Shown here: positions 53,831-64,000 of the stretch, one piece after another
Layout of the letters: each line of letters starts with the position of its first letter
How positions within the stretch are numbered: position 1 is the first letter of the stretch
NCBI GenBank assembly: GCA_022376925.1
Contig: JAIOJX010000032.1
Span: 100,680,794-100,744,793 of the forward strand
Direction: 5' to 3'
Origin: Tragulus kanchil
Lineage: Eukaryota; Chordata; Mammalia; Artiodactyla; Tragulidae
DNA: 64,000 bases
Notes under the pieces: generated by a model
Databases searched by the model: none
Seen by the model: only the letters and a program-made list of their open reading frames with translations
Told to the model about the DNA's origin: nothing
Program-made: the position numbers and the translations under genes

Positions 53831-55987
53831 TGTGAGCAGAGGAGACAATAGAATTCAAAGCACTCTCCACTTTCTGTGAACCAGGCAAGAGCTCGTCTCA
53901 AAGATCAGTGTGTGATCTTGGGTAGGAATAAGGAAATCATACTTGGGGACGATGTTTAACAATTTGAAGTTTATATACAAGAATAAAACAGCATTATCAC
54001 TTAAGCATTTAAAGGATAAAGACGGAGGTTCCATCTTCCATATCCTTAAAAAAACAACCCCAAAGTCTCCCGTGTTTTATTTTTCATTCAACGCTGTTTC
54101 TGAGTACGTGCTCAGGAACGAAATTTCCCTGAGGCTGTGATCCCCAGGAAAGGGCACACGTTGGGAGTCTGAAGATCATGATCTGAAGTTTTTGCCCCTC
54201 TTGCCTGTGTGTGCTGAGGATGTAGTATTCCACCACAAGGGCCCTCAGTTTCCTCACTTACTATCAGGGATTAAATGAATAATATGACATAGTAAAAAAA
54301 GCATCTAACATCAAATATATCCATGTCTTCTTAGTCTAATCTGCTATTCACTTTGAAGCTGGGTGGTGGAGACCTTAGTAAGATATTTCTGCCTCATTAT
54401 GGTTTACATGTCATAGGCAAGGGACCCTAATGCCTGGCTCTGTAATTCTCAGAAAGAAACAAATTGCCAGTGCATGTGCTAACCAGCTCTGTGGTTAACT
54501 CCCCTTAATGCCCACCTCCATGCCTTGCTTAGTGAACTATGTTCCAAGAAGGAAGAAAGATAATATTGGTGGAAAACCCACACTGTGCCACTCCTTGCAT
54601 TGAGCCGCATTGTTTTCACCTCACAAAATCATCTGAGATAAGTATTATCCCCGTTTTACAGATGAGAAAACAGAAGTTCCCTCGGGTTACAGGGTTTCAA
54701 TCTTGCCATTATTAACAATAGCAACTAGCAGTGAGCACTTAAGTACATCAGGCTCGACTCTTAAGTGCTAGTTACGAAGTACCTCACAGCCACTCTAGGA
54801 TAGGCACTGTCATTAGGCAGGTAGGCACTCCCATTGAGAGACCCAGAGAGATTGGACGACCTGCTGAAAGTCACACAGCCCGTTGGTGGTGGCACTGAGA
54901 TTCAAACCTTGTGAGCAGAGGAGACAATAGAATTCAAAGCACTCTCCACTTTCTGTGAACCAGGCAAGAGCTCGTCTCAAAGATCAGTGTGTGATCTTGG
55001 GTAGGAATAAGGAAATCATACTTGGGGACGATGTTTAACAATTTGAAGTTTATATACAAGAATAAAACAGCATTATCACTTAAGCATTTAAAGGATAAAG
55101 ACGGAGGTTCCATCTTCCATATCCTTAAAAAAACAACCCCAAAGTCTCCCGTGTTTTATTTTTCATTCAACGCTGTTTCTGAGTACGTGCTCAGGAACGA
55201 AATTTCCCTGAGGCTGTGATCCCCAGGAAAGGGCACACGTTGGGAGTCTGAAGATCATGATCTGAAGTTTTTGCCCCTCTTGCCTGTGTGTGCTGAGGAT
55301 GTAGTATTCCACCACAAGGGCCCTCAGTTTCCTCACTTACTATCAGGGATTAAATGAATAATATGACATAGTAAAAAAAGCATCTAACATCAAATATATC
55401 CATGTCTTCTTAGTCTAATCTGCTATTCACTTTGAAGCTGGGTGGTGGAGACCTTAGTAAGATATTTCTGCCTCATTATGGTTTACATGTCATAGGCAAG
55501 GGACCCTAATGCCTGGCTCTGTAATTCTCAGAAAGAAACAAATTGCCAGTGCATGTGCTAACCAGCTCTGTGGTTAACTCCCCTTAATGCCCACCTCCAT
55601 GCCTTGCTTAGTGAACTATGTTCCAAGAAGGAAGAAAGATAATATTGGTGGAAAACCCACACTGTGCCACTCCTTGCATTGAGCCGCATTGTTTTCACCT
55701 CACAAAATCATCTGAGATAAGTATTATCCCCGTTTTACAGATGAGAAAACAGAAGTTCCCTCGGGTTACAGGGTTTCAATCTTGCCATTATTAACAATAG
55801 CAACTAGCAGTGAGCACTTAAGTACATCAGGCTCGACTCTTAAGTGCTAGTTACGAAGTACCTCACAGCCACTCTAGGATAGGCACTGTCATTAGGCAGG
55901 TAGGCACTCCCATTGAGAGACCCAGAGAGATTGGACGACCTGCTGAAAGTCACACAGCCCGTTGGTGGTGGCACTGAGATTCAAACC
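53831..55987 (+). repeat. Tandem duplication 20 (unit 1,079 bp)
   Basis: Copy A is 53831-54908 and copy B 54910-55987. No differences were noticed. Copy A ends GATTCAAACCTTG, while copy B continues GATTCAAACCCGGAAACTG. Confidence 0.96.
54580..54907 (-). mobile_element. Two adjacent MIR fragments, antisense
   Basis: First: CACAAAATCATCTGAGATAA, TATCCCCGTTTTACAGATGAG. Second: GAGTACCTCACAGCC-like words at 54775-54795, then CTGAAAGTCACACAGCCCGT and GGCACTGAGATTCAAACC. Both are reverse MIR cores. Repeated 1,079 bases to the right. Confidence 0.72.
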
Positions 55988-56413
55988 CGGAAACTGAAGC
56001 TTTGAAGAATACATTCTGTAAGAGTTCCTTGCCTTCTGAAACTCTAGAACAGGACTGCCAGGATGTGAAAATAGGAAGCCATCCCAACACCCATACCAGG
56101 GAGCCCAAGAGCACAACTAGCTATACTCTCTGCTTGGAAAAACAAAAGCATTTTTGACCCCAGGGAAAATGGCAGAGTCAAAATATTCTTACTATTTCTC
56201 CATTCTCTCAGGAAAGATATCTCTTCATAGCATGGATTCATAATGAAAATCAATAAGAAAAACAGAACCTGGCTACACCCTTTCTGAAAAGCTGTCTCTG
56301 AATATACTGTTTTGAGTGCTTTCCAGTTAACTCCTTAAATATGTCATCTAGTGATGATGTTTATCTGTACTTCATGGAGTATAAATAGCCCTTATCTTTT
56401 GGAGCGCTAAGCT
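55988..56413. other. Single-copy stretch, no gene seen
   Basis: AT-rich sequence with no recognised repeat and only short frames. Confidence 0.5.
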
Positions 56414-56683
56414 AAAGAGAGGTTTATATTAATTTTCGTCTTCGCAAAACTAATTTAGGATAGAATATTCAACTGTCAGATTTGCTGTTGGGAACATTGC
56501 TCTGTTTCCTCCAACCCTGGTTTGCAGTGTGAAACTGCAGGTTTTAAGAGATGAGAAAGAGTTCCATTACTGCCTTTCCATGCCACCAACACTGATGAAG
56601 AGAGGGCTGCTTCCTCCCAGAGGAGATGGTATAGTACAGGTTAGGAACCTCGGAAGGATCCCAGAGGCTCAAGGTTAAGTTCT

Positions 56684-57009
56684 TTTTTTTTTTAAGATTT
56701 ATTTATTTATTTATTTTGGTGGGGGAGGGGTGGGGAGGGAGGGGAGCAGGCGGGCCACTTCTATTGGTCTTTCATTTGTCCGTTTTCATCCATCTTTGTT
56801 CTTTGGCTCCTGTGGGCCTCCCATCGCGGTGGCCTCTGTTGTTGCAGAGTGCCGGCTCTGGGCGCATGCGCTCCAGAGCTTCGGTTCGGTAATTGGACAC
56901 ATCACTCCAGCCGCTCTGTGGCATGTGGGATCTTCCCAGGCCAGGGATCGAACCGGTGCCCCTTGCACTGCAAGGCGGTGTCCTTACCCACTGGACCACT
57001 AGGGAAGCC
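56684..57009 (-). mobile_element. tRNA-derived SINE, antisense, with 16-bp target-site duplication
   Basis: Flanked by CTCAAGGTTAAGTTCT (56668-56683) and CTCAAGTTTAAGTTCT (57010-57025), one mismatch. Same class as the SINE at 51538-51867. Copy at 57775-58100 through duplication 21. Confidence 0.92.
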
Positions 57010-57774
57010 CTCAAGTTTAAGTTCTAATCCTTGGAACACTAGCTACATGGACCTGTTTTTTTCTTTTTTTAATCTGAAAAGTTGGAATAACATCTGGGTA
57101 TATCTTACAAAAATGATTCACAGATTTACATTAAATGTTTTTGCTTCAATTCTCTCACTCAGAATGTTAGGAAATGTGTTGTTTTGAGAAACAGGCTTCG
57201 CCTTGGGAGGAGATCTGTGTGACTTTGGACAAGTCTTCACCTGTAAAATGATGGAGGGAATCAGTCTTCAGATAGGCCGACCTTGTGATGCAACAGTAGC
57301 GTGTCTGACCCCAGAGTCTTCAGATGCCAATTTGAGTGCTGACTTGTGAAGAATTTCTGGTTCATGGGGGAGGTTAAGAGAGTTAGTGGTGGTTTTCTTT
57401 TCTTTATTGGTAAGGTCACTGTTTTACCCCAAGTTGTTGTTCGTTGTTCAGTCCCTAGGTTGTACCCAGCTGTTTTGAATCTTATCACTAATATTTTTTG
57501 GGGTCAAAGAGAGGTTTATATTAATTTTCGCTTCGCAAAACTAATTTAGGATAGAATATTCAACTGTCAGATTTGCTGTTGGGAACATTGCTCTGTTTCC
57601 TCCAACCCTGGTTTGCAGTGTGAAACTGCAGGTTTTAAGAGATGAGAAAGAGTTCCATTACTGCCTTTCCATGCCACCAACACTGATGAAGAGAGGGCTG
57701 CTTCCTCCCAGAGGAGATGGTATAGTACAGGTTAGGAACCTCGGAAGGATCCCAGAGGCTCAAGGTTAAGTTCT

Positions 57775-58100
57775 TTTTTTTTTTAAGATTTATTTATTTA
57801 TTTATTTTGGTGGGGGAGGGGTGGGGAGGGAGGGGAGCAGGCGGGCCACTTCTATTGGTCTTTCATTTGTCCGTTTTCATCCATCTTTGTTCTTTGGCTC
57901 CTGTGGGCCTCCCATCGCGGTGGCCTCTGTTGTTGCAGAGTGCCGGCTCTGGGCGCATGCGCTCCAGAGCTTCGGTTCGGTAATTGGACACATCACTCCA
58001 GCCGCTCTGTGGCATGTGGGATCTTCCCAGGCCAGGGATCGAACCGGTGCCCCTTGCACTGCAAGGCGGTGTCCTTACCCACTGGACCACTAGGGAAGCC
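57775..58100 (-). mobile_element. tRNA-derived SINE, duplicated copy
   Basis: Copy B of the SINE at 56684-57009, carried with its flanking repeats. Confidence 0.91.
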
Positions 58101-58523
58101 CTCAAGTTTAAGTTCTAATCCTTGGAACACTAGCTACATGGACCTGTTTTTTTCTTTTTTTAATCTGAAAAGTTGGAATAACATCTGGGTATATCTTACA
58201 AAAATGATTCACAGATTTACATTAAATGTTTTTGCTTCAATTCTCTCACTCAGAATGTTAGGAAATGTGTTGTTTTGAGAAACAGGCTTCGCCTTGGGAG
58301 GAGATCTGTGTGACTTTGGACAAGTCTTCACCTGTAAAATGATGGAGGGAATCAGTCTTCAGATAGGCCGACCTTGTGATGCAACAGTAGCGTGTCTGAC
58401 CCCAGAGTCTTCAGATGCCAATTTGAGTGCTGACTTGTGAAGAATTTCTGGTTCATGGGGGAGGTTAAGAGAGTTAGTGGTGGTTTTCTTTTCTTTATTG
58501 GTAAGGTCACTGTTTTACCCCAA

Positions 58524-61297
58524 GTTGTTGTTCGTTGTTCAGTCCCTAGGTTGTACCCAGCTGTTTTGAATCTTTGCAGCCCCATGAACTGCAGCATAGA
58601 CTGGCTTTCCTGTCCTTCACTATTTCCTAGAGTATGCTCAAAGTCATGCCCATTGAATCAGTGATGCCATCCAACTGTCTCATCCTCTGTCACCCTTTTT
58701 TCCTCCTGCCTTTAGTCTTTCCCAGCATTAGAATCTTTTCCAATGAGTCAGCTTTTTGCATCAAGTAGCAAAAATTTTGGAGCTTCAGCTTCAGCATCAG
58801 TCCTTCCAATGAAAATTCAGGGTTGATTGCATTTAGGATTGACTGGTTCGATCTCCTTGGTGTCCAAGGTGTCCAAGACTCTCAAGAGTCTTTTCCAGCA
58901 CCACATTTAGAAAGCATCAATTCTTCAGTGCTCAGCCTTTTTTATGGTCCAACTTTCACATCTGTACATGACTACTGGAAAAACCACAGCTTTGACTATA
59001 TTAACCTTTATTGGCAAAGTGAGGTCTCTGATTTTTAGTATGCTATTTGGGTTTATCATAGCTTTTCTTTCAAGAAGCAAGCATCTTTTAATTTTGTAGC
59101 TTCAGTCACCATCCATGGTGATTTTGGAGCCCAAGAAAATAAAATCTGCCACTATTTCCATTTTTTGTCCATCTATCTGCTTTGAAGTGATGCTACCAGA
59201 TGCCATGATCTTCATTTTTAGAATGTTGAGTTTTAAGCCAGCTTTTTCACTCTCCTCTTTCACCTTCATCAAGAGGCTCTTTAGTTCCTCTTATCTTTCT
59301 GCCATTAGAGTGGTATCATCTGCATGTCTGAGGTTGTTGATATTTCTCCCAGCAATCTTGATTCCATCTTGTGATTCATTCAGATGAGCATTGCTCCTGA
59401 TGTATTCTGTATAAAAGTTAAATAAGCAAGGTGACAGCATACAGCCTTGACGTACTCCTTTACCAGTTTGGAACCAGTTCATTGTTCCATGTCTGGTTCT
59501 AACTGTTCCTTCTTGACCTGCATACATGTTTTTCAAGAGTCAGGCAAGGTGCTCTGGTATTCCCATCTCTTTCAGAAATTTCCAGTTTGTTGTGATCCAC
59601 ACAAAGGTTTTAACATAGTCAATGAAACAAAAGTAGATGTTTTTCTGGAATTCTCTTGCTTTTTCTGTGATGCGGTGGATGTTGACAGTTTGAATTCTGG
59701 TTCCTCTGCCTTTCTAAATCCAACTTGTACATCTGCTCAGGTACTCTTGAAGCCTAGCTTAAAGGATTTTGAGCATTACCTTGATAGCATGTAAAATAAG
59801 TGCAATTATGCAGTAATTTGAACATTCTTTGGCATTGCTTTTTGGAGTAACTGGAATGAAAACTAACCTTTTCCGGTCTTGTGGCCACTGCTAAGTTTTC
59901 GAAATTTGCTGGTATACTAAGTGCAGCACTTTAATAGTATCATCTATTAGGATTTGAAATAGCTCAGCTGGAATCCCTTTACCTCCACTAGGTTTGTTCT
60001 TAGTAGTGCTTCCAAAGGTTTATTTGACTTAACACTCCAGGATGACTGGCTGTAGGTGAGTACTACAGCATCATGGTTATGAGTCATTAAGATCCCTTTT
60101 GGGGGACTTCCTTGGTGGTCCAGTGGGTAGAGAGTCTGCCTTGCAGTACAAAAGGCACCGGTTTGATCCCTGGCCCAGGAAGATCCCACGTGTCATGGAG
60201 TAGCTGGACTGGTATGTCCAATTGCAAGCTGGCACTCTGGAGCATGTGCACCCACCCAGAACTGGTGCTCTGCAACGAGAGGAGCTGCTGCAATGGGAGG
60301 CCCACACAGGCCAAAGAATAAAGAAGGATGAAAAGAAATAAATTTAAAAATCAATAAAAAAGAGGCCAAAATTAAAAAAAAAAAAAGCAGAAGACCTTTT
60401 TGGTGTGGTTCTTCTGTGTGTTCTTGCCACGTTTGCTTGATATCTGTTGCTTCTCTTAGGTCCTTGCCATCTCTGTCCCTTATTGTGCCCATCTTTGCAT
60501 GAAATATTCCCTTGGTATCTGTAATTTTCTTGAAGAGCGCTCTAGTCTTTCCTACACTATTTTTTCCCTCTATTTCTTTGCATTGTTCATTAAAAGAAGG
60601 CTTTCTTACTTCTCCTTGCTATTCTTTGGAACTCTGCATTCAGTTGTGTATATCTTTCCCTCTCTCCTTTGCCTTTTACTTGTCTTCTTTTCTCAGTTAT
60701 TTGTAAGACCTCCTCTGACAACTATTTTGCTTTGTTGTGTTTCTTTTTCTTGGGGATGGTTTTGATCACTACCTCTTGTACAACATTATGAATCTCTGTC
60801 CATAGTTCTTCAGGCACTTTATCATATCTCATCTCTTGTGTCTACCTGTCACTTCCATTTTATAATCATAAGGAATTTGATGTAGGTCCTATCTGAATGT
60901 GATGGTGGTTTTCCCTACTTTCTTCAATGTAAGTCTGAATTTTGCAATAAGGAGATCATGATTTGAGCCACTGTCAGATCTAGGTCTCGTTTTTGCTGAC
61001 TTTATGGAGCTTCTCCATCTTCGACAGCCAAGTATATAATCAGTCAGATTTTGGTATTGACCTTCTGGTAATGTCCATGTGCAGAGTTCTCTCTTGTGCT
61101 GTAGGAAGAGGGTGTTTGTTATGACCAGTGCATTTTCTTGACAAAACTCTGTTGGCCTTTGCTCTGCTTCATTTTTTGCTTCAAGGTCAAACTTGCCTGT
61201 TACTCCAGGTGTCTCTTGGCTTCTTACTTTTTGCATTCTGATCCCCTATGATGAAAAGGACACCTTTTCTTCATGTTACTTCTAGAAGATGTTGGAA
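58524..61297 (-). pseudogene. BovB (RTE) LINE, 5'-truncated and decayed
   Basis: Read on the minus strand from about 61297, this holds part of the BovB ORF2 and the 3' UTR. At 60889-61236 is the end of the endonuclease domain (GVTGKFDLEAKNEAEQRP, then DYILGCRRWRSS and LLIAKFRLTLKKVGKTT). The usual SDH catalytic motif reads SNH. At 59291-59536 is reverse transcriptase (GVRQGCMLSPCLFNFYTEYI, then LRHADDT); the usual YADD reads HADD. Stops and frameshifts separate the pieces. A SINE sits inside at 60106-60387. The element is inactive. Its 3' end (TTGTTGTTCGTTGTTCAGTC) is the left edge, and the first 50 bases also appear at 57433-57483. Part of the endonuclease end is repeated at 62185-62425. Confidence 0.93.
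60106..60387 (+). mobile_element. tRNA-derived SINE nested in BovB
   Basis: Sense SINE starting GGGACTTCCTTGGTGGTCCA with B-box GGTTTGATCCC and ATTGCAAGCTGGCACTCTGG. Its tail carries the block GAGGCCAAAATTAAA (60362-60376) before a run of A, like the SINE at 31631-32004. The flanks AAGATCCCTTTTG and AAGACCTTTTT are an imperfect target-site duplication. Confidence 0.88.
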
Positions 61298-61659
61298 TTT
61301 GAAATAACAACTCACAACTTAATGTCTCCACATTTCTTTGGCCAGTGAACTCCAAATATAGGATTGTAGTCAATATTGAGCATCTAATAGCTTCAAGTCA
61401 GACATTTGGTTCAAATTCTGGCTCCATGACTTTCGAGCCATGTGTTGAGAGAGTGACATCGCTAGATGGTGGATCTCTCAGTGAGTGTGAAGAGCAGAGT
61501 CATCTCTAACTCATGTTGAACATGTAGTCTGTGTATGTGTAAGTGAGGAACTGACTGACCCTGACCTTGAGGTTAAGCCACTGAGATAGAGCAGTCGCTG
61601 GTTACATTAAAACCTAGTCAACCCTAAGCACTATATACCCCATAGTTTTATTTGAAAGC

Positions 61660-62043
61660 ACGTATATGAGTTCCAATTGCTGCTGTAATGACTTACCACA
61701 AACTTGGTGGCTTAAAATAATACAAATTCATTCTCTTATAGTTCTGGAGGTTATAGCATTAAAATGGGTCTACAGGGCTGCATCTCTTCTGGACGCTCTC
61801 AGGAGAGTCTGTTTCCTTGCCTTTTGCAGCCTAGAAACCACCAATATGCCTTGATTTATGGTCCCTTTCTCCAGCTTAAAAACCAGAAACATAGCATCTT
61901 CTCCATGACCCCTGCTTCCATTTTCATATCCTCTAAGCTTCTGGCTTTCTTCTCTTACTCTTATAAGGACCTTTATTTTGAGCCTACCTGAATAACTCAG
62001 GATAATTTCTCCATCTCAAGATCTTTAACTCAATCACAGTTCT
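61660..62043 (-). mobile_element. MLT1/MST-type LTR, antisense, first copy
   Basis: Reverse LTR: CCAATTGCTGCTGTAATGAC, TTACCACAAACTTGGTGGCT, CATTCTCTTATAGTTCTGGA and CTCTTATAAGGACCTTTATT. It stops at the SINE insertion site. Confidence 0.78.
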
Positions 62044-62184
62044 TTTTTTTTTTTAATTTTCATTTGTGTATTTATTTATTGGCTCTTCTGGGTTTTCACT
62101 GCTGCCACAGGCTCTTCTCTCGTTGCAAGGAGAGGGGGCTACACTCTAGAGCATAGGCTCAATCATTGGGGCTCATGGGCTTAG

Positions 62185-62425
62185 TTGACCTTCTGGTAAT
62201 GTCCATGTGCAGAGTTCTCTCTTGTGCTGTAGGAAGAGGGTGTTTGTTATGACCAGTGCATTTTCTTGACAAAACTCTGTTGGCCTTTGCTCTGCTTCAT
62301 TTTTTGCTTCAAGGTCAAACTTGCCTGTTACTCCAGGTGTCTCTTGGCTTCTTACTTTTTGCATTCTGATCCCCTATGATGAAAAGGACACCTTTTCTTC
62401 ATGTTACTTCTAGAAGATGTTGGAA
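62185..62425 (-). pseudogene. BovB endonuclease fragment, duplicated copy
   Basis: Copy B of the 5' end of the decayed BovB at 58524-61297, present only because of tandem duplication 22. Its right edge at 62185 is the join. Confidence 0.9.
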
Positions 62426-62787
62426 TTTGAAATAACAACTCACAACTTAATGTCTCCACATTTCTTTGGCCAGTGAACTCCAAATATAGGATTGTAGTCA
62501 ATATTGAGCATCTAATAGCTTCAAGTCAGACATTTGGTTCAAATTCTGGCTCCATGACTTTCGAGCCATGTGTTGAGAGAGTGACATCGCTAGATGGTGG
62601 ATCTCTCAGTGAGTGTGAAGAGCAGAGTCATCTCTAACTCATGTTGAACATGTAGTCTGTGTATGTGTAAGTGAGGAACTGACTGACCCTGACCTTGAGG
62701 TTAAGCCACTGAGATAGAGCAGTCGCTGGTTACATTAAAACCTAGTCAACCCTAAGCACTATATACCCCATAGTTTTATTTGAAAGC

Positions 62788-63535
62788 ACGTATATGAGTT
62801 CCAATTGCTGCTGTAATGACTTACCACAAACTTGGTGGCTTAAAATAATACAAATTCATTCTCTTATAGTTCTGGAGGTTATAGCATTAAAATGGGTCTA
62901 CAGGGCTGCATCTCTTCTGGACGCTCTCAGGAGAGTCTGTTTCCTTGCCTTTTGCAGCCTAGAAACCACCAATATGCCTTGATTTATGGTCCCTTTCTCC
63001 AGCTTAAAAACCAGAAACATAGCATCTTCTCCATGACCCCTGCTTCCATTTTCATATCCTCTAAGCTTCTGGCTTTCTTCTCTTACTCTTATAAGGACCT
63101 TTATTTTGAGCCTACCTGAATAACTCAGGATAATTTCTCCATCTCAAGATCTTTAACTCAATCACAGTTCTTTTTTTTTTTTTTTAATTTTCATTTGTGT
63201 ATTTATTTATTGGCTCTTCTGGGTTTTCACTGCTGCCACAGGCTCTTCTCTCGTTGCAAGGAGAGGGGGCTACACTCTAGAGCATAGGCTCAATCATTGG
63301 GGCTCATGGGCTTAGTTGCTCCACAGCATGTGGGATCTTCCCAGATCAGGGATTGAACCCATGTCTCCTGTATTGGCAGGTAAACTCTTTATCACTGAGC
63401 TACCAGGGAAGCCCTCAATCACATTTCTAAATTATCTTTTACCATGTAAGGTAGCATATTCACAGGTTCTGAGGTTTAGGACATAGGTAATCCTTGGGAG
63501 AAGACATTATTCACCCTACCACAGTCCCAGTTTAT
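62788..63535 (-). mobile_element. MLT1/MST-type LTR, antisense, split by a SINE
   Basis: Copy B shows the intact arrangement. LTR sequence runs 62788-63171, then a SINE, then LTR again from 63414, with CATATTCACAGGTTCTGAGG and TTTAGGACATAGGTAATCC. It ends near 63535 with TTATTCACCCTACCACAG. The family is the same as that of the LTR at 49241-49660 but in the opposite direction. It is an LTR only. Confidence 0.8.
63172..63413 (-). mobile_element. CHR-2-like tRNA SINE nested in the LTR
   Basis: Flanked by CTCAATCACAGTTCT (63157-63171) and CTCAATCACATTTCT (63414-63428), a 15-base target-site duplication with one mismatch. Body: TCTCTCGTTGCAAGGAGAGG, GATCAGGGATTGAACCCATG, CTGAGCTACCAGGGAAGCCC. 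A truncated copy A is at 62044-62186. Confidence 0.88.
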
Positions 63536-63794
63536 CTTGACCATGCTTATCTCTAAGTTGTTGGCTTTTTTTGTTTTTCTTTCCTCAGAGTGTGTGTCAC
63601 AGCCTTTTTTTTTTCTTTTAAATATTTGCATTTATTTTATTGATTCCATTCTAGATGGTAAATTCCGTTCGGAAGAGGCTGTGCCTATTTCTTATTTACT
63701 CTTATCTCTCCTGATGTTTAAATGGTTAAATGACAGCAATGATGACAATGTATAACATTTTGAGAGATAAGTGCTGGGTCTAGCTCTTCTTTTG

Positions 63795-64000
63795 AATGTG
63801 CTGTGCTAAGTTGCTTCAATCATGTCTGACTCTTTGCAACTCTGTGGACTGTAGCCCACCAGGCTCCTCTGTCCATGGGATTCTCCAGGCAAGAATACTG
63901 GAGTGGGTTTCCATGTCCTTTTCCAGGGGATTTTCCTGCCTACTAATTGAACCTATGTCTCCTACATTGTAGGTAGATTCTTTACTGTCTGAGCCACCAG
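63795..64000 (-). mobile_element. Bov-A type SINE, antisense, cut by the window edge
   Basis: TGCTAAGTTGCTTCAATCATG, CACCAGGCTCCTCTGTCCAT, GGCAAGAATACTGGAGTGGG and a final CTGTCTGAGCCACCAG. The tRNA-like head continues beyond the window. Confidence 0.92.

Larger units (their letters stand above)
56414..58574 (+). repeat. Tandem duplication 21 (unit 1,091 bp)
   Basis: Copy A is 56414 to about 57483 and copy B 57506-58574. A one-base indel near the start (TTTTCGTCTTCGC against TTTTCGCTTCGC) shifts the offset from 1,092 to 1,091. Copy A breaks inside the BovB end: after TGTTTTGAATCTT it reads ATCACTAATATTTTTTGG, which copy B does not have. Confidence 0.95.
61057..63318 (+). repeat. Tandem duplication 22 (unit about 1,128 bp)
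   Basis: Copy A is 61057-62186 and copy B 62185-63318. The join lies between the CHR-2-like SINE (GGGCTTAGTTG) and the BovB endonuclease region (TTGACCTTCTGG), sharing TTG. The T run at the SINE is about three bases longer in copy B. Confidence 0.95.

Noticed and set aside
3213..63318. A CRISPR-like or satellite array, since units repeat with regular size
   Set aside because: Each unit is a different sequence present two or three times. There is no common repeat and no spacer pattern, and the genome is mammalian.

Overview
The window is nuclear DNA of a ruminant, most likely a bovid. The evidence is its repeat content: tRNA-headed Bov-tA/Bov-A SINEs, BovB (RTE) LINE pieces, a bovine-type L1 3' end, CHR-2-like and other tRNA-derived SINEs, and old MIR, L2 and MLT1 elements. 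I find no complete protein gene, rRNA, tRNA gene or CRISPR array. Almost every open reading frame is a translated SINE or LINE or falls in non-coding sequence. The only stretch with gene-like character is a CpG-rich segment near 41.25-41.85 kb, where an acceptor-like site, an ATG and a GTGAGT donor outline a candidate exon that I cannot name. || The dominant structure is not a gene. From 3.2 kb to 63.3 kb there are 22 direct tandem duplications, each with a unit of about 1,075-1,184 bp and the two copies lying back to back. They cut through SINEs, LINEs and LTRs without regard to element boundaries. Where two neighbouring duplications overlap, a segment appears three times. Copies are nearly identical, differing by a few homopolymer or single-base changes. 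At many joins the end of the left copy decays into a garbled version of what the right copy reads cleanly. The best explanation is an assembly artefact: contigs whose ends overlap by about 1.1 kb were placed end to end without merging. The duplicated length sums to about 24.6 kb, so the real locus is probably about 39.4 kb. || Layout: 1-3.2 kb single copy with three Bov-A SINEs and two MIRs; 3.2-9.4 kb three linked duplications with a TG microsatellite, a Bov-A SINE and a CACG/CA microsatellite; 9.9-14.0 kb two linked duplications with an L1 scrap and a tRNA-SINE; 14.5-19.2 kb a BovB 3' end and L2; 20.3-28.9 kb four linked duplications across an older repeat and an L1 with a 5' inversion; 28.9-32.0 kb MIR and three tRNA-SINEs; 32.1-36.4 kb two linked duplications; 37.5-39.6 kb MIR and Bov-A; 39.6-42.6 kb single copy with the CpG-rich segment; 42.6-48.2 kb L2, MLT1 and BovB; 48.5-53.1 kb L2, MIR, MLT1 and two SINEs; 53.4-58.6 kb tRNA-SINEs and MIRs; 58.5-61.3 kb a decayed antisense BovB; 61.0-63.5 kb an MLT1 LTR split by a SINE; a Bov-A SINE runs off the right edge. 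|| Family names rest on remembered consensus patterns, not a search. MIR, L2 and SINE edges are accurate to about 10-30 bp.
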